Assembly: GCA_024398875.1 (NCBI GenBank)
Contig: JAKSIJ010000001.1
Coordinates: 62,001 to 126,000 of the forward strand
DNA: 64,000 bases
Reading direction: 5' to 3'
DNA from: Fibrobacter sp.
GTDB taxonomy: Bacteria > Fibrobacterota > Fibrobacteria > Fibrobacterales > Fibrobacteraceae
Shown piece after piece: positions 16,891-26,315 of the stretch (its first letter is position 1; every line of letters begins with the position of its first letter). The translations under genes and the position numbers were made by a program. The notes beneath the pieces are model-generated. The model was not told the origin of the DNA. It saw nothing but the letters and a program-made list of their open reading frames with translations, and searched no databases.

Positions 16891-18266
16891 ACCGCATCTA
16901 CGCCTTCCTCGTATCCATTCTGCTACTACTCTCTGCCTGTGGTGAAGATTACCGCGTGTCTGACAGCCAGACTTCTCAATTGGAGCAGTTCGTTTTTGTG
17001 GTTCCAGCAAACTTTTCTGGAGAGCCATACCAAACAAGAACACCCATCAAAACCGCCGTCTATGTGAATGCCGGTGACGATGTCAAATTTATGGCCTCCT
17101 ACACTCTGGACGGAGCCTTCCTCCCCATGGAAATTGCTTCCGACTTGTACATCAACCATATCTGGAATATCGAAGATGACACCATCATTTCTACCGTATT
17201 TCCCTACACGTTTGACTCCGCAGGAATTCAGCACGGTTCGCTCCGTACCATCGACTTTCTTGGAGACACCCTTGTAAACAACTTCAACATCTACATCAAT
17301 ACGCCCCTACAGGTAGGCCTCGCGTTTCCCTCCAATGGATACAACCTGGTGGATCCAAATTCAAAAGACGGGGTAGAACTCCGCTGGAACATAGAAGGAA
17401 GAGACTCCTGGGAACTCTCGGATTGTCAAATTTTCGCTTCTCTGCATGCAGATTCCGTTTGGAAGAATTCTCTAAAAACCATAGACTGCAATAAAGAAAT
17501 CTCCCTGACTCTGGACATTCTGTCCAATAAGGATTGGCTCAAGAAGAACAAAATTTCTCTCAAGGACTCTTCCATTACCGTATATTGGGCCGTTGTCGCC
17601 AAAAATTACAGACTTGGAGAATTCGCTGAAATAGATTCCTCCGAGATTTTCCATTTTTCTACCCTGTTTGCTAGCGGAGATTCTTCCAAACTCATCATCC
17701 CCATCCATTACAATGGATTCAATCCCACACAGAAGCCACACACGCAAATCACGCTGGTACGGGCAGCAGGTGACACCCTAGCCGTTTTAAAAGACTCCCT
17801 GGGGCACACGGAACTTTCCACTTGGGTTCTTCCCCAAACAGGTTTGCAGATTTTCGCCGAAGATAAAGCCAATACTGAATTCAGAAGTGAACGAATCGTC
17901 GTTGATGTTCCTCAAAGGGCACGAGTCCTAACGGATACCGTCCAATTTCAGGATAGCGTTTTGCCCCAAATTGCGCCACGCCGGACTGTTTTAGGCATAG
18001 ATGAGCCCCTGGAATTCTACGCCCTTGACCTTGGCTCCGGCATTAACGAAAAGAAGATTTCTATTGTGGTCGATTCTGACACCCTGCAGCAAGCAACCAT
18101 GCTATTCAATGCACCCATTCTTTCTTTTGCAAACCCTTGCAAAAAAGAGTGCAATCTCAGGATTTCCCTTTTTGATAACGCCCGAAACCCTAGTCCCGAT
18201 GTGTACTGGAGAATCACTCCCGAAAAGGATTCTCTATACCTGACGGGGCCCTTTATTGAGGACTGA
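16887..18266 (+). CDS. Envelope lipoprotein 3 of a six-gene locus
   Basis: 459 residues with lipobox LLLLSAC (Cys 18). The Ig-like N-terminal part ends HGSLRTIDFLGDTLVNNF. The next domain begins NTPLQVGLAFPSNGYNL and has VELRWNIEGRDSWELSDC. The order matches lipoproteins 1 and 2. The C-terminal part contains DTVQFQDSVLPQIAP and a paired-Cys loop (PCKKECNLRISLFDNA). The start overlaps the preceding stop by 4 bases, and the next gene begins 2 bases after the stop. Unknown function; the tight packing suggests that fixed stoichiometry matters. Confidence 0.7.
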   Translation: MNRIYAFLVSILLLLSACGEDYRVSDSQTSQLEQFVFVVPANFSGEPYQTRTPIKTAVYVNAGDDVKFMASYTLDGAFLPMEIASDLYINHIWNIEDDTIISTVFPYTFDSAGIQHGSLRTIDFLGDTLVNNFNIYINTPLQVGLAFPSNGYNLVDPNSKDGVELRWNIEGRDSWELSDCQIFASLHADSVWKNSLKTIDCNKEISLTLDILSNKDWLKKNKISLKDSSITVYWAVVAKNYRLGEFAEIDSSEIFHFSTLFASGDSSKLIIPIHYNGFNPTQKPHTQITLVRAAGDTLAVLKDSLGHTELSTWVLPQTGLQIFAEDKANTEFRSERIVVDVPQRARVLTDTVQFQDSVLPQIAPRRTVLGIDEPLEFYALDLGSGINEKKISIVVDSDTLQQATMLFNAPILSFANPCKKECNLRISLFDNARNPSPDVYWRITPEKDSLYLTGPFIED

Positions 18267-18268
18267 GA

Positions 18269-18907
18269 ATGAAGTTATTTCTAAAAATCATTTTCAGCAT
18301 TTGTCTTGCGTGCGCATTCCTCTGGGCCGAGGAACCGGAGGTTTCCAGCAAGTACCTCCACATCTCCACCAATCCCTCCGGCGGTGATGTCTACCTGGGC
18401 GAAATCCATCCCGATTTTGCAAGCCAACCGGATTATATTTTGCCCTCATTCATTGAAGTACCCGCAGGAGAATCTCACATTCTCGTGACTCTCTTCAGGC
18501 CCGATTTTAGGGATACCACCATCAATGTGCGGCTCTCCGAAAAAGACACCTCTTACCTGAGGGTTGCCTACACTCCCATTGAAGACGAAGAACTTCTAAA
18601 CGACCGCGAGGGGATTCTCGCCCACCGAAGCCGCAGAGCCTTTGGCCACAGGCTCATCATCGCCTCGGCGGTTCCTCTGATTGCAAGCGGTATTTCTGCC
18701 CTTGTAGCCACCTACGAAATAGACAAAGCCAACGACAAGAAAAAATCTATTGAGAATAGTTTTATTCAGAATAAAAAGCAGATTGCGGACAAAGTAAAAG
18801 ATTACAATGATTATAGAGACAAGGCCAAAACGGCTCGTACGGCAACCTTCTCAACCCTTATCGCAGGGGGGGTAATCCTCTCCGCAGGCATCATCCTTTC
18901 CTTCTAG
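18269..18907 (+). CDS. PEGA-domain protein with C-terminal membrane hairpin
   Basis: 212 residues. A signal peptide (IIFSICLACAFLWAE) precedes a PEGA-type domain (YLHISTNPSGGDVYLGEIH, then FIEVPAGESHILVTLFRPDF). Two hydrophobic stretches follow near residues 128-150 and 190-211, separated by a charged helical segment. The next gene ends with the same hairpin design. PEGA domains are usually extracytoplasmic and found in surface or secretion-related proteins. The position directly after three lipoproteins suggests a joint envelope assembly. Confidence 0.75.
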   Translation: MKLFLKIIFSICLACAFLWAEEPEVSSKYLHISTNPSGGDVYLGEIHPDFASQPDYILPSFIEVPAGESHILVTLFRPDFRDTTINVRLSEKDTSYLRVAYTPIEDEELLNDREGILAHRSRRAFGHRLIIASAVPLIASGISALVATYEIDKANDKKKSIENSFIQNKKQIADKVKDYNDYRDKAKTARTATFSTLIAGGVILSAGIILSF

Positions 18908-18914
18908 GTTCCTC

Positions 18915-20507
18915 ATGAAAAAGTTTTTCATTCCACTTCTTCTCTGCCTAGCCGCACTCCTCTACGCCGAAGACCCTCAGGGTATCTTCGTCAACGTGGA
19001 ACTCCTTTCCGGCACCAAGCAGAAGGCGCAATTTCTCGGCATCGAGAAAGATACCGTTCACCTCGGTGGCTACATCAACAACAAGTTCACGGTAGTCCGC
19101 ATCGTCAAGAGCCAGTTCAAAAGTATTGTAGACGAGAAAGGCAACGACCTTCTCCACCAAGCCTCCAAGGATACAACTTCTGCAAGCCCAGATTCCTCAA
19201 CCTCCCCCACTGCAACAGATTCCATCACCCAAAACGTAGCCTCTGTAGATTCGATAGCCACCGCAGATTCGGCGACCGTTGCTGCCGCCAATAATTTTAT
19301 CGGCACAAAGATTTTCATCCCTTTCAACACAAATGGTTTCGGAGCATCTCCGGAGGACAGTGCCTATGTCAGCAATGTGAACGTTTTTACCTTCACCATT
19401 CTGCAAGGCATGTATGCAGGCATCAAAGTCTTTGACCCAAAAGTTTTAGACGCCGTTTGCGATGACAACTTCTGCATTCAAAGAACTCTTCATGAAAGAG
19501 GCGCCGACACGCTATTCGTGGGGAAACTCAACAAATCTGCAACCGCCGATTCTATGATTGTAGAGCTGTCTTCCATTATATTCGAAGACAGCCTTCCCAC
19601 ACTGCACAAGGCCCAAAAGACTTTCAGCATTTCCCGTTTTGTAGATGACGCTCTTTCTGCGAACAAAATGAAGGACCTCCTTGCAGAATCCATGGGAGCT
19701 GCCCCTGCAGAGGTTGTCAAAGACACAAAGAGTTATGTCCACGTAGAAACAGACCCTGAAGGCGCCACCCTCAGCCTCCCCGAGGAATACGCCATCTGCA
19801 AAACGCCCTGCACCTTTGCCACACAGGACACCAGCAAATTAAAACTCTATGCCTACTGGAATGTGGACCAGCACCTGTGGGGTGCGGAAGCTAACCTCCG
19901 CCCCATTCCCGGCGATACGGCAAAGGTCTCCCTCCGGCTAAAGCGTGTGGACCCAGAGTTACGCATTATCACCTCTCCCGCAGGAGCAGAAATCTTCCGC
20001 GGGAACGAGCCCATCACCGCAAATAGCGAGGTCATCGGGAAGGCGCCCGGCACCTTCCCCATCTGGGAACCCGGGATGGTCCACTTCAAACTTCGGAAAC
20101 TGGGCTTCCAAGATACTCTGGTAAGCGTCTTTGTCCCGCCCACCTCGGAAACCTCCATCAACATCAACCTGGAAACCTCCACCGACCTGAATGAAATTCA
20201 AATTCAAGAGCAATGGCAAAAGGAACGCCGCAACCGCTTTATCGGGAAAACCCTCATGGGCTCCTCCATCGCACCCATCATCGTCGGGGCCATATTCACC
20301 TACCTCGCCTATCTGGACTATGAAGACGCCGACGATATCAAGGCAGACCTTGCGATTCCTGCCTCCTCTACTGGAGAAAATTACAAGGCAAAAGTGAAGA
20401 AAAATAAGGATTTGGTGGACAAGGGCGACACGAAAATGATTGTAGGCGGCTCCCTCATCGGGGCTGGAATAGCCCTATTTGGCGTAGGTTTCATTCTCAA
20501 CTTTTGA
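18915..20507 (+). CDS. PEGA-domain protein, two copies, C-terminal membrane hairpin
   Basis: 530 residues. A signal peptide (LLLCLAALLYAED) is followed by a small domain about response to a ligand or partner (GIFVNVELLSGTKQKAQF). An Ala/Ser/Thr/Asp-rich linker covers about 75-130, and the middle domain reads GTKIFIPFNTNGFGASPE. Two PEGA repeats follow (YVHVETDPEGATLSLPEEY and ELRIITSPAGAEIFRGNEP). Two hydrophobic segments end the protein (GSSIAPIIVGAIFTYLAYL and IVGGSLIGAGIALFGVGFIL). The C-terminus resembles that of the previous gene. The locus is transcribed in one direction with gaps of 2-34 bp. Confidence 0.75.
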   Translation: MKKFFIPLLLCLAALLYAEDPQGIFVNVELLSGTKQKAQFLGIEKDTVHLGGYINNKFTVVRIVKSQFKSIVDEKGNDLLHQASKDTTSASPDSSTSPTATDSITQNVASVDSIATADSATVAAANNFIGTKIFIPFNTNGFGASPEDSAYVSNVNVFTFTILQGMYAGIKVFDPKVLDAVCDDNFCIQRTLHERGADTLFVGKLNKSATADSMIVELSSIIFEDSLPTLHKAQKTFSISRFVDDALSANKMKDLLAESMGAAPAEVVKDTKSYVHVETDPEGATLSLPEEYAICKTPCTFATQDTSKLKLYAYWNVDQHLWGAEANLRPIPGDTAKVSLRLKRVDPELRIITSPAGAEIFRGNEPITANSEVIGKAPGTFPIWEPGMVHFKLRKLGFQDTLVSVFVPPTSETSININLETSTDLNEIQIQEQWQKERRNRFIGKTLMGSSIAPIIVGAIFTYLAYLDYEDADDIKADLAIPASSTGENYKAKVKKNKDLVDKGDTKMIVGGSLIGAGIALFGVGFILNF

Positions 20508-20541
20508 CCAGCATCGTAATAAAAACTAAATTCACCACACG

Positions 20542-22092
20542 ATGCGTAAGGTATTGGTTTTTTTGTTGCTTTTGGGCACTTTGGTGTGCGCCGCTGATTT
20601 TGAGCGGTCTAATTGGCATACCCAGTTGTATATCCAGGGTGAATTCGCTTTTTTGAACATTAAGGATGACGATCCGGAATTATTGACAAAGAAGATTGAT
20701 CGGGAAGCCATGACGTTCCCCATCAACATGGGTTACCTGTTCAGTCCCTTGGTCACGCCTTTCTACAAAGCGGACATTCCCTTCACCATTTGGCTTGGTT
20801 TGGAAATCAATTCCTTCCAGTTTGGTGAAATCGGCAATACTCCCGCTTTTGAATATGATAATGGAGAAGAAGTCATCAATTGTGCAGATAGGGGAAACTG
20901 TGCTGACCGCAGTCTTTCATTCCTGACTTATGCTCCCTCTGTACTAGCAGGTTTCTCCTTTAACATCGTCGGCGATTTGGACATCCGCGTTTTGGGCGGT
21001 TATGGCTTCCATTTCTTCAGTTTCTACGACGAATACCTAGGGCACACTAACCAGCACACTTCCATGGCTCCCACGGCCTTTGTCTCCGGCGCTTTGGAAT
21101 ACCGCATTGCAGAAATCTTCCAAGATGTGGACCTGAAAATTGGCGTCAATGTCCGGCGGGAATTTTTGCCCTACGAAGACATCAAGGCAACAGACAAGGC
21201 CCCCAAGAAGGTGGAATCCATTCCCTCTGGATATTCCGGCATAACCTTCGACGAAATCTCCTACAAGCTTCCCGTCCGCATTGGCCTGGAACTCTCCCTA
21301 GACTTTGGGCGTGAAAGCCGCCGCGACCGCCGCATGCGTTTCAACCTCCGCGATCGCGATGGCGTACTCCGCCAGAACAGCGAAGTGAAGGACACCCTGA
21401 CGGAATGGGACTGCATGGCCATCGAACGCGACTACCGCTTCTTCCTGGACGAAGATGGCGAACTCCCTGACATGAGCGAATCCTTCACCAAGGCGCAGTT
21501 CTCTGATGTGTTGGAAAGTTTCCTCGCCTTCTGCCACCCTGCAGACCTTGCCACCAAGGAAAAACTCTACGCCTCTCTGGATACCGGAAGAGTCCAGTTG
21601 AAGGAATACCAGACCCAGCAGGAAGACTCCCGCTTTGAGCAGGTCATGGCAAGCAACGATCCTGAACTCTTGGAAATGTACTTAGAGTACTATCCAGATT
21701 CCCCCCATCGTGCTGAAGTGGAAGCCAAACTCAATGTTCTGGGCGAATACCACAAGTTCCGTGAAATTCAGGCCAAGAACACCTTCAAGGCCTACCTGAC
21801 CTACTTGAATGATAATCCCAACGGAGCCTTCCGCAAAGAAGCCGAGACGGGCATCTTTGAACTGGTGAAGGCCGGGAACCGCAAGAAGGATTATGAGATT
21901 TATCTGAAGCGCTTCCCCGAGGGAATGTACGTTCAGGAAGCCACTGCGGCATTGCAGGCGGCAGAGACCGAGCAGCCCTCCATGATTGAAGTGCAGACTC
22001 AGCCAGAAGAAGAACAGGAAGAAGTTCAGTCCAAGAAGAAGGGCAAGAACAAGAAGGCCGCCAAGTCTAAAAAGAAAGGCAAGAAGAAGTAA
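20542..22092 (+). CDS. Outer-membrane beta-barrel with periplasmic helical-repeat and Lys-rich tail
   Basis: 516 residues. A signal peptide (VLVFLLLLGTLVCAAD) precedes a barrel-like region to about residue 255 (LDIRVLGGYGFHFFSFY, then LPVRIGLELSLDFG). A helical region follows with TPR/Sel1-like spacing (NDPELLEMYLEYYPDSPHRA, then TFKAYLTYLNDNPNGAFRKE). The tail is Glu/Gln-rich, then Lys-rich (KSKKKGKNKKAAKSKKKGKK-type). It closes the six-gene set begun at 14732. The repeats would lie in the periplasm and could contact the PEGA proteins. Function inferred from architecture only. Confidence 0.68.
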   Translation: MRKVLVFLLLLGTLVCAADFERSNWHTQLYIQGEFAFLNIKDDDPELLTKKIDREAMTFPINMGYLFSPLVTPFYKADIPFTIWLGLEINSFQFGEIGNTPAFEYDNGEEVINCADRGNCADRSLSFLTYAPSVLAGFSFNIVGDLDIRVLGGYGFHFFSFYDEYLGHTNQHTSMAPTAFVSGALEYRIAEIFQDVDLKIGVNVRREFLPYEDIKATDKAPKKVESIPSGYSGITFDEISYKLPVRIGLELSLDFGRESRRDRRMRFNLRDRDGVLRQNSEVKDTLTEWDCMAIERDYRFFLDEDGELPDMSESFTKAQFSDVLESFLAFCHPADLATKEKLYASLDTGRVQLKEYQTQQEDSRFEQVMASNDPELLEMYLEYYPDSPHRAEVEAKLNVLGEYHKFREIQAKNTFKAYLTYLNDNPNGAFRKEAETGIFELVKAGNRKKDYEIYLKRFPEGMYVQEATAALQAAETEQPSMIEVQTQPEEEQEEVQSKKKGKNKKAAKSKKKGKKK

Positions 22093-22098
22093 TCCCCT

Positions 22099-22851
22099 AT
22101 GAAGCCAGTGTTTCGCTTCTTATTTCTTCTCCTGTTCTGCTCGCAATTTGTTTTTGCAGATGTAAATGCCACCGAACCGGTTATGGCGGATGGTTCTGCA
22201 TTGGCAGATTCTGTAAAGTCCGTCGGCATCTACGAACAGATTATCGATTGGTATAATGACAACCTGAACTACGGCACCGTCACCCTGTTGATGGCCATCG
22301 AAAGTTCCTTCATTCCCTTCCCCTCAGAGCTGGTTGTGCCGCCGGCCGCCTACAAGGCAATGCAGCCAGAGTCAGGGCTGAACATCTTTCTCTTGGTGGT
22401 TTTTGCAAGCCTCGGTGCCCTCATTGGGGCCTTCTTCAACTACTATCTGGCGAAGTTCCTCGGCCGGCCCATTATATACAAATTTGCAGACAGCCGCCTA
22501 GGGCATTTCTTCTTGATTAACGTGGAGAACGTTCAGAAGGCCGAAGATTACTTCCGCAAGCATGGCGCCATTTCCACATTTGTGGGACGTCTCATCACCG
22601 TTATCCGACAGTTGATTTCAATCCCCGCGGGCCTTGCCAACATGAAGCTCACTACCTTCACGCTGTACACATTCCTTGGCGCCACCATCTGGAACTGCGT
22701 TCTTGCGGCCCTCGGTTACTTTGCCCACGGGCAGAAGGACATCATCGAGAAATACAATTCCGAGCTAGCGATTGCGCTCCTGGTTTTGGGAGTGCTGTTC
22801 ATCGGCTACATGATTTGGAATGCGGTGAAGCCTAGGAAGAATCAGAAGTAG
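22099..22851 (+). CDS. DedA/SNARE-associated family membrane protein
   Basis: 250 residues with several membrane segments. Family hallmarks are ESSFIPFPSELVVPPAAY, GALIGAFFNYYLAKFLGRP and FVGRLITVIRQLISIPAGLA. DedA proteins are polyprenyl-phosphate or phospholipid scramblases of the inner membrane. This one has a longer N-terminal leader than usual (FLFLLLFCSQFVFAD). It begins 6 bp after the barrel gene and may be co-transcribed with it. Its end overlaps the convergent MORN-like gene by 10 bp. Confidence 0.88.
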   Translation: MKPVFRFLFLLLFCSQFVFADVNATEPVMADGSALADSVKSVGIYEQIIDWYNDNLNYGTVTLLMAIESSFIPFPSELVVPPAAYKAMQPESGLNIFLLVVFASLGALIGAFFNYYLAKFLGRPIIYKFADSRLGHFFLINVENVQKAEDYFRKHGAISTFVGRLITVIRQLISIPAGLANMKLTTFTLYTFLGATIWNCVLAALGYFAHGQKDIIEKYNSELAIALLVLGVLFIGYMIWNAVKPRKNQK

Positions 22852-23510
22852 CAGTTCTTCACGCAGCGGTTAGAGACGAACTCCGCCTCAAAAACTTTCA
22901 CCCCTTTATTGAAACGACGGTACGTCCCGTGGCGGATGCCATGTTCAAAAGTCATTTCTTCCTTGAGGGCACCAAGTTCGTCATAACTCAAGGCCTTACC
23001 ATGAATGGAACCCTTCACATACGGGATTTTCCGTTTAATAGTGCCTCGCTCCGTCCATTCCTCGCTCAAACCCTCTAAGACTCCGTCCTTGTAAATGTCC
23101 TTGGACTTCTTTACGCCAGATTCGTAGTAGGTGACGCTGGGCCCTTCTTCGATTCCATCCATATAGCCCGTGGTCTGCCACATCTTTCCATTTTCAAAAA
23201 ATGTCCGCAGTACGCCTTCCAGTTTGCCCTCCTTATAGGGGGCTTCCACAGCCAGGTTCCCATTGGGGTGGAACGAAAGGGCTCTCCCCTCACGAATATC
23301 CGTCCCCTTTTTCACGATATAGCAGCGGGCCAGTGTGCTATCGGCAAAATAGGACTTCACCTGCTCATATTCGCCAGAGGCAACGAGGGCAGAGTCTGCC
23401 CCATCGGCAAGGCATGGGTCATTTGTGGGCACCGCAACAGGCAAGGCATCCTCGGCAAAAGCTGAAGCGACCATTACCAGAAAAGCAACAACATAAACCA
23501 CATTTTTCAC
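22842..23510 (-). CDS. MORN-like repeat protein (YwqK-type), exported
   Basis: 222 residues with a signal peptide (VVYVVAFLVMVASAFAED). At least five MORN_2/YwqK-type repeats follow, for example YKEGKLEGVLRTFFENGK, DGIEEGPSVTYYESG, KDGVLEGLSEEWTERG and HGIRHGTYRRFNKG. Such repeats form antiparallel sheets used for protein or lipid contacts. Four Cys lie in the mature protein, two near the end (RCVKNC). It is divergent from the radical SAM gene. Annotation pipelines often call this family a YwqK antitoxin, but nothing here supports an antitoxin role. Confidence 0.8.
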   Translation of the reverse strand: MKNVVYVVAFLVMVASAFAEDALPVAVPTNDPCLADGADSALVASGEYEQVKSYFADSTLARCYIVKKGTDIREGRALSFHPNGNLAVEAPYKEGKLEGVLRTFFENGKMWQTTGYMDGIEEGPSVTYYESGVKKSKDIYKDGVLEGLSEEWTERGTIKRKIPYVKGSIHGKALSYDELGALKEEMTFEHGIRHGTYRRFNKGVKVFEAEFVSNRCVKNCYF

Positions 23511-23560
23511 ATTCCCAAATGTAATTTATTACCCCGTTTTTTTGTATCTTGTGGGGGCTC

Positions 23561-25078
23561 ATGCGTGTTACTTTTTTAAACCCGCCCTTTCACCCGATGT
23601 TCAGTCGGGAATCCCGCAGCCCCTGCGTGACAAAGTCCAGCACTCTGTACTGGCCCATGTTCCTAAGCTATGCAGCTGGCACTTGCGAAGCTGACGGAAA
23701 TGAAATCCAGCTTATCGACAGCCCCGCGATGGAACTGGATTTGCCCGCAACGCTTGCAGGAATCCAAAAGTTTGCACCGGAACTGGTGATTTGCAGTACC
23801 AGCACTCCCAGTATTTTAAATGATTTGAAAGTCGTGAAGGCGATTAAGGAACAAGTCGGCGCCGACCTTCCCGGCATAAAGATTGCCATCATGGGGACCC
23901 ACGCTACCGCAGAGCCCCTCGAGAGCATGGAGATGTGCCCCGAGTTGGATTTTGTGGTGATTGGCGAAGCGGACTATACCTGCCGCAACCTGGTGCGCCA
24001 CTTGCGCGGTGAAATTGCACGGCCTGCGGATATCGCCGGACTCGCCTACCGCACTGCCGAGGGCAAGGTGGACTTCCAGCCCGAAGGCCCGAAGATTGAG
24101 AACATCACAGAACTGCCCTGGGTCTCGAAAGTTTACCGCAAGTACCTTTACAGTTGCTACAAGAAGTATTTCTACGGGGCGAACCTGAACCCCCTCATTG
24201 TGATTCTCACAGGACGCGGCTGCCCCAACCGCTGCAGCTACTGCGTGATTCCCCAGACCTTGAACGGCCACAAGTTCCGCATGCGCGACCCGAAGGATGT
24301 GGTGGACGAGCTCCAGTACATCAAAGAGAATTTCGAAGACTTAGGCGAAGTCTTCTTTGAAGACGACACCTTTACCGCCAACCATCAGCACGTGCGGGAC
24401 ATTTGCAACCTGATTCTGGAGCGAGGTCTCAAGATTACGTGGAGCTGCAACGCCCGCGCCGACGTTCCGCTGGAACTTTTGCAGCTCATGAAAAAAGCTG
24501 GCGGCCGCGAAATGTGCGTCGGCTTTGAAAGTGCTAGCCCCGAAGTTTTGGAGAACATCCACAAGGGCGTGAAGAATACAGACAAGGCCATCGAATTCAC
24601 GAAGAACGCCCGCAAGGCTGGGCTCCTGGTGCACGGATGCTTTATGGTGGGTAACCCCGGCGATACGCCCGAGACCCTCCGCATGACGCTGGATTACGCC
24701 AAGAAGCTGAACCCGAACACGGCGCAGTTCTACCCCATCATGGCGTACCCCGGCACGGAAGCTTATAAAGAGGCACTGGAAAGCGGCGCCCTCAAAACGA
24801 AGGATTACAGCCAGTGGCTGGACAAGGACGGTTTCCACCGCACAACGATTCAGCGTGGCGAACTCACCAGCCAGGCTCTTGTGGACTTCTGCGACAAGGC
24901 CCGCCGAGAATTCTACCTGCGGCCAAGCTACATCTTACGCCAGGGAATCATGGCCATCAAAAACCCGAGAGAGCGCTACCGCGTGTTCCGCGGGTTTAAG
25001 ACGCTGGTGAAGCACTTGTTCAGGAAGCATGGCGAGCTGGCCCCAGTGGCACGCCAAGCCCCGACGATAAAGACGTAG
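23561..25078 (+). CDS. Radical SAM protein with N-terminal B12-binding-like domain
   Basis: 505 residues from the ATG at 23561, preceded by GGGGG. The N-terminal 150 residues resemble a cobalamin-binding domain (VTFLNPP, then ELVICSTSTPSILNDLK and IAIMGTHATAEP), but the usual DxHxxG motif is not evident. The radical SAM core has C221, C225 and C228 (TGRGCPNRCSYC), then EVFFEDDTFTANH and GFESASPEVLENI. The layout matches the BchE/HpnJ-like group, which includes methylases and ring-forming enzymes. No biosynthetic partners are adjacent, so the substrate is unknown. Confidence 0.85.
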   Translation: MRVTFLNPPFHPMFSRESRSPCVTKSSTLYWPMFLSYAAGTCEADGNEIQLIDSPAMELDLPATLAGIQKFAPELVICSTSTPSILNDLKVVKAIKEQVGADLPGIKIAIMGTHATAEPLESMEMCPELDFVVIGEADYTCRNLVRHLRGEIARPADIAGLAYRTAEGKVDFQPEGPKIENITELPWVSKVYRKYLYSCYKKYFYGANLNPLIVILTGRGCPNRCSYCVIPQTLNGHKFRMRDPKDVVDELQYIKENFEDLGEVFFEDDTFTANHQHVRDICNLILERGLKITWSCNARADVPLELLQLMKKAGGREMCVGFESASPEVLENIHKGVKNTDKAIEFTKNARKAGLLVHGCFMVGNPGDTPETLRMTLDYAKKLNPNTAQFYPIMAYPGTEAYKEALESGALKTKDYSQWLDKDGFHRTTIQRGELTSQALVDFCDKARREFYLRPSYILRQGIMAIKNPRERYRVFRGFKTLVKHLFRKHGELAPVARQAPTIKT

Positions 25079-25110
25079 GAGAGAAACTTCTAAGACGGGG
25101 AAAGAACGGA

Positions 25111-25322
25111 GAAAGGCGGGGGAAACACTGCTGATTTGTGAAAACCCCCGCTTTTTCCTCAAGAATCAAGAGCAGGTAGCGGGGTAGCAAGCATTTTACG
25201 AGCAAAATTCCAGCCGTCATCAGCATTCCACCCATTTTTTATTACAGACAACTGAAGAATGGCGGAGAAAAGCCGGGAAAAAGCGGGGAAATACCGCACT
25301 TTGCCTCTTCACCACCGCCTTT
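25111..25322. repeat. Direct repeat copy A flanking the PD-(D/E)XK-like gene
   Basis: A 212-bp segment nearly identical to 26316-26528, in the same orientation, 1205 bp away. It begins GAAAGGCGGGGGAAACACTG and ends CCTCTTCACCACCGCCTTT. It contains an inverted repeat GCGGGGG (25116-25122)/CCCCCGC (25145-25151) followed by TTTTT, which could terminate the radical SAM transcript. Frames open in both copies (starting MRKKRGFSQIS on the minus strand) are repeat-derived and not called as genes. Confidence 0.85.
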
Positions 25323-25368
25323 TGCAGAAAAGCACCACCTTTTGCAGAGAAACTCAGCCTTTTGTTTT

Positions 25369-26229
25369 CTAGAGCAAAAACTTATTTACCATTTGTTCTA
25401 CTTTCTTGGAACTCAGAGGAGCCTCTCTAGTTTCTGTCGTCATCAATAAATTGCAACCAACGCCATAGCCATTTGCTTGATAAAGCATCAACTTTCCCGC
25501 CATATTCAAAGCATACTCTACATCGTCGATTAATCCAAAGTGCTCCCAAATGAATTCCTTGCGGGTTCTCACATTTAAGCACGTAAAATCGGGACTTAAG
25601 TAAACTACCCGTCTTTTTCGCACCTTTCGAGACAAATTTTCATCTTCTGCCACCGACATGGCATAAGGGAACTCATAGCGATAGGGAACTTTAAATCTAT
25701 GCAGCGTGTCAGCAATGATAACTTCAGATTTAGAGCGAACGAGATCCCCGTGTGCAGTAACAAACACAGGTTTCTCTCCCAAATCTCGCCGTTTATATTC
25801 GACAGCATTCCAGCGATTGGCAAAATCCTCGTCCGAGGCTAAAGAAGGCGAGACCAATTTTTTGCGGGCGATGTGCAACGCTTTCCACATATCTTCTGCA
25901 AATGTTGGGCAATACCTTTCCTCACAAGTTTGCAATACTTTCAATTGCATGCGAATCTTCGACAGCAGTTTGGCGTCATAATCTCGCTGTGCCAAAGACT
26001 GCGCCAAGCCAATATTCTGATTTGAGATATACACCCCTTTTTTAGTTGTAGATGGCAAGACGTGAAAATACTGATATGTCCCTGCATGCGGAGAAATTCC
26101 CAGTTGTCCTCGCGGTGCGTTTTTCAGCGTTGATTCAAGCCGAGACGCCTCAGACTTTAGTTCATTTATCCGCTCGCGTAGAAACGATGCAAGACGGTCT
26201 TTGGGCAAATGTTCAAAAACATTTTCCAT
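25369..26229 (-). CDS. Uncharacterised protein with PD-(D/E)XK nuclease-like core
   Basis: 286 residues from the ATG at 26229, which has GAAGGGAATAAT upstream. The frame extends upstream only through repeat copy B. A coiled-coil N-terminus (LRERINELKSEASRLESTLK) precedes a C-terminal domain with the spacing of a PD-(D/E)XK fold: VRSKSEVIIADTLHRF (Glu), VVYLSPDFTCLN (Asp), EFIWEHFGLIDDVEYA (Glu, His). The same motif order occurs in a widespread group of uncharacterised bacterial proteins. Flanking direct repeats suggest insertion or duplication. Nuclease activity is inferred. Confidence 0.65.
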   Translation of the reverse strand: MENVFEHLPKDRLASFLRERINELKSEASRLESTLKNAPRGQLGISPHAGTYQYFHVLPSTTKKGVYISNQNIGLAQSLAQRDYDAKLLSKIRMQLKVLQTCEERYCPTFAEDMWKALHIARKKLVSPSLASDEDFANRWNAVEYKRRDLGEKPVFVTAHGDLVRSKSEVIIADTLHRFKVPYRYEFPYAMSVAEDENLSRKVRKRRVVYLSPDFTCLNVRTRKEFIWEHFGLIDDVEYALNMAGKLMLYQANGYGVGCNLLMTTETREAPLSSKKVEQMVNKFLL

Positions 26230-26315
26230 ATTATTCCCTTCAATAAATGATGTAAAACGGGCGTAATATCCAAAATCCGCCATCAAAAAGCAAGGGAAAT
26301 GCGGATTATATCGAG

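Noticed and set aside
22842-23510. Antitoxin function for the YwqK/MORN-like protein
   Set aside because: It has a signal peptide and no toxin neighbour. The label comes from database naming rather than evidence here.
25020-25235. Minus-strand frames in the two direct repeats (also 26306-26506), starting alike
   Set aside because: They exist only because the repeat is open in that frame, and the two copies diverge outside the repeat.
25111-25322. CRISPR-like array
   Set aside because: Only two long copies 1.2 kb apart, with no regular spacers and no cas genes.
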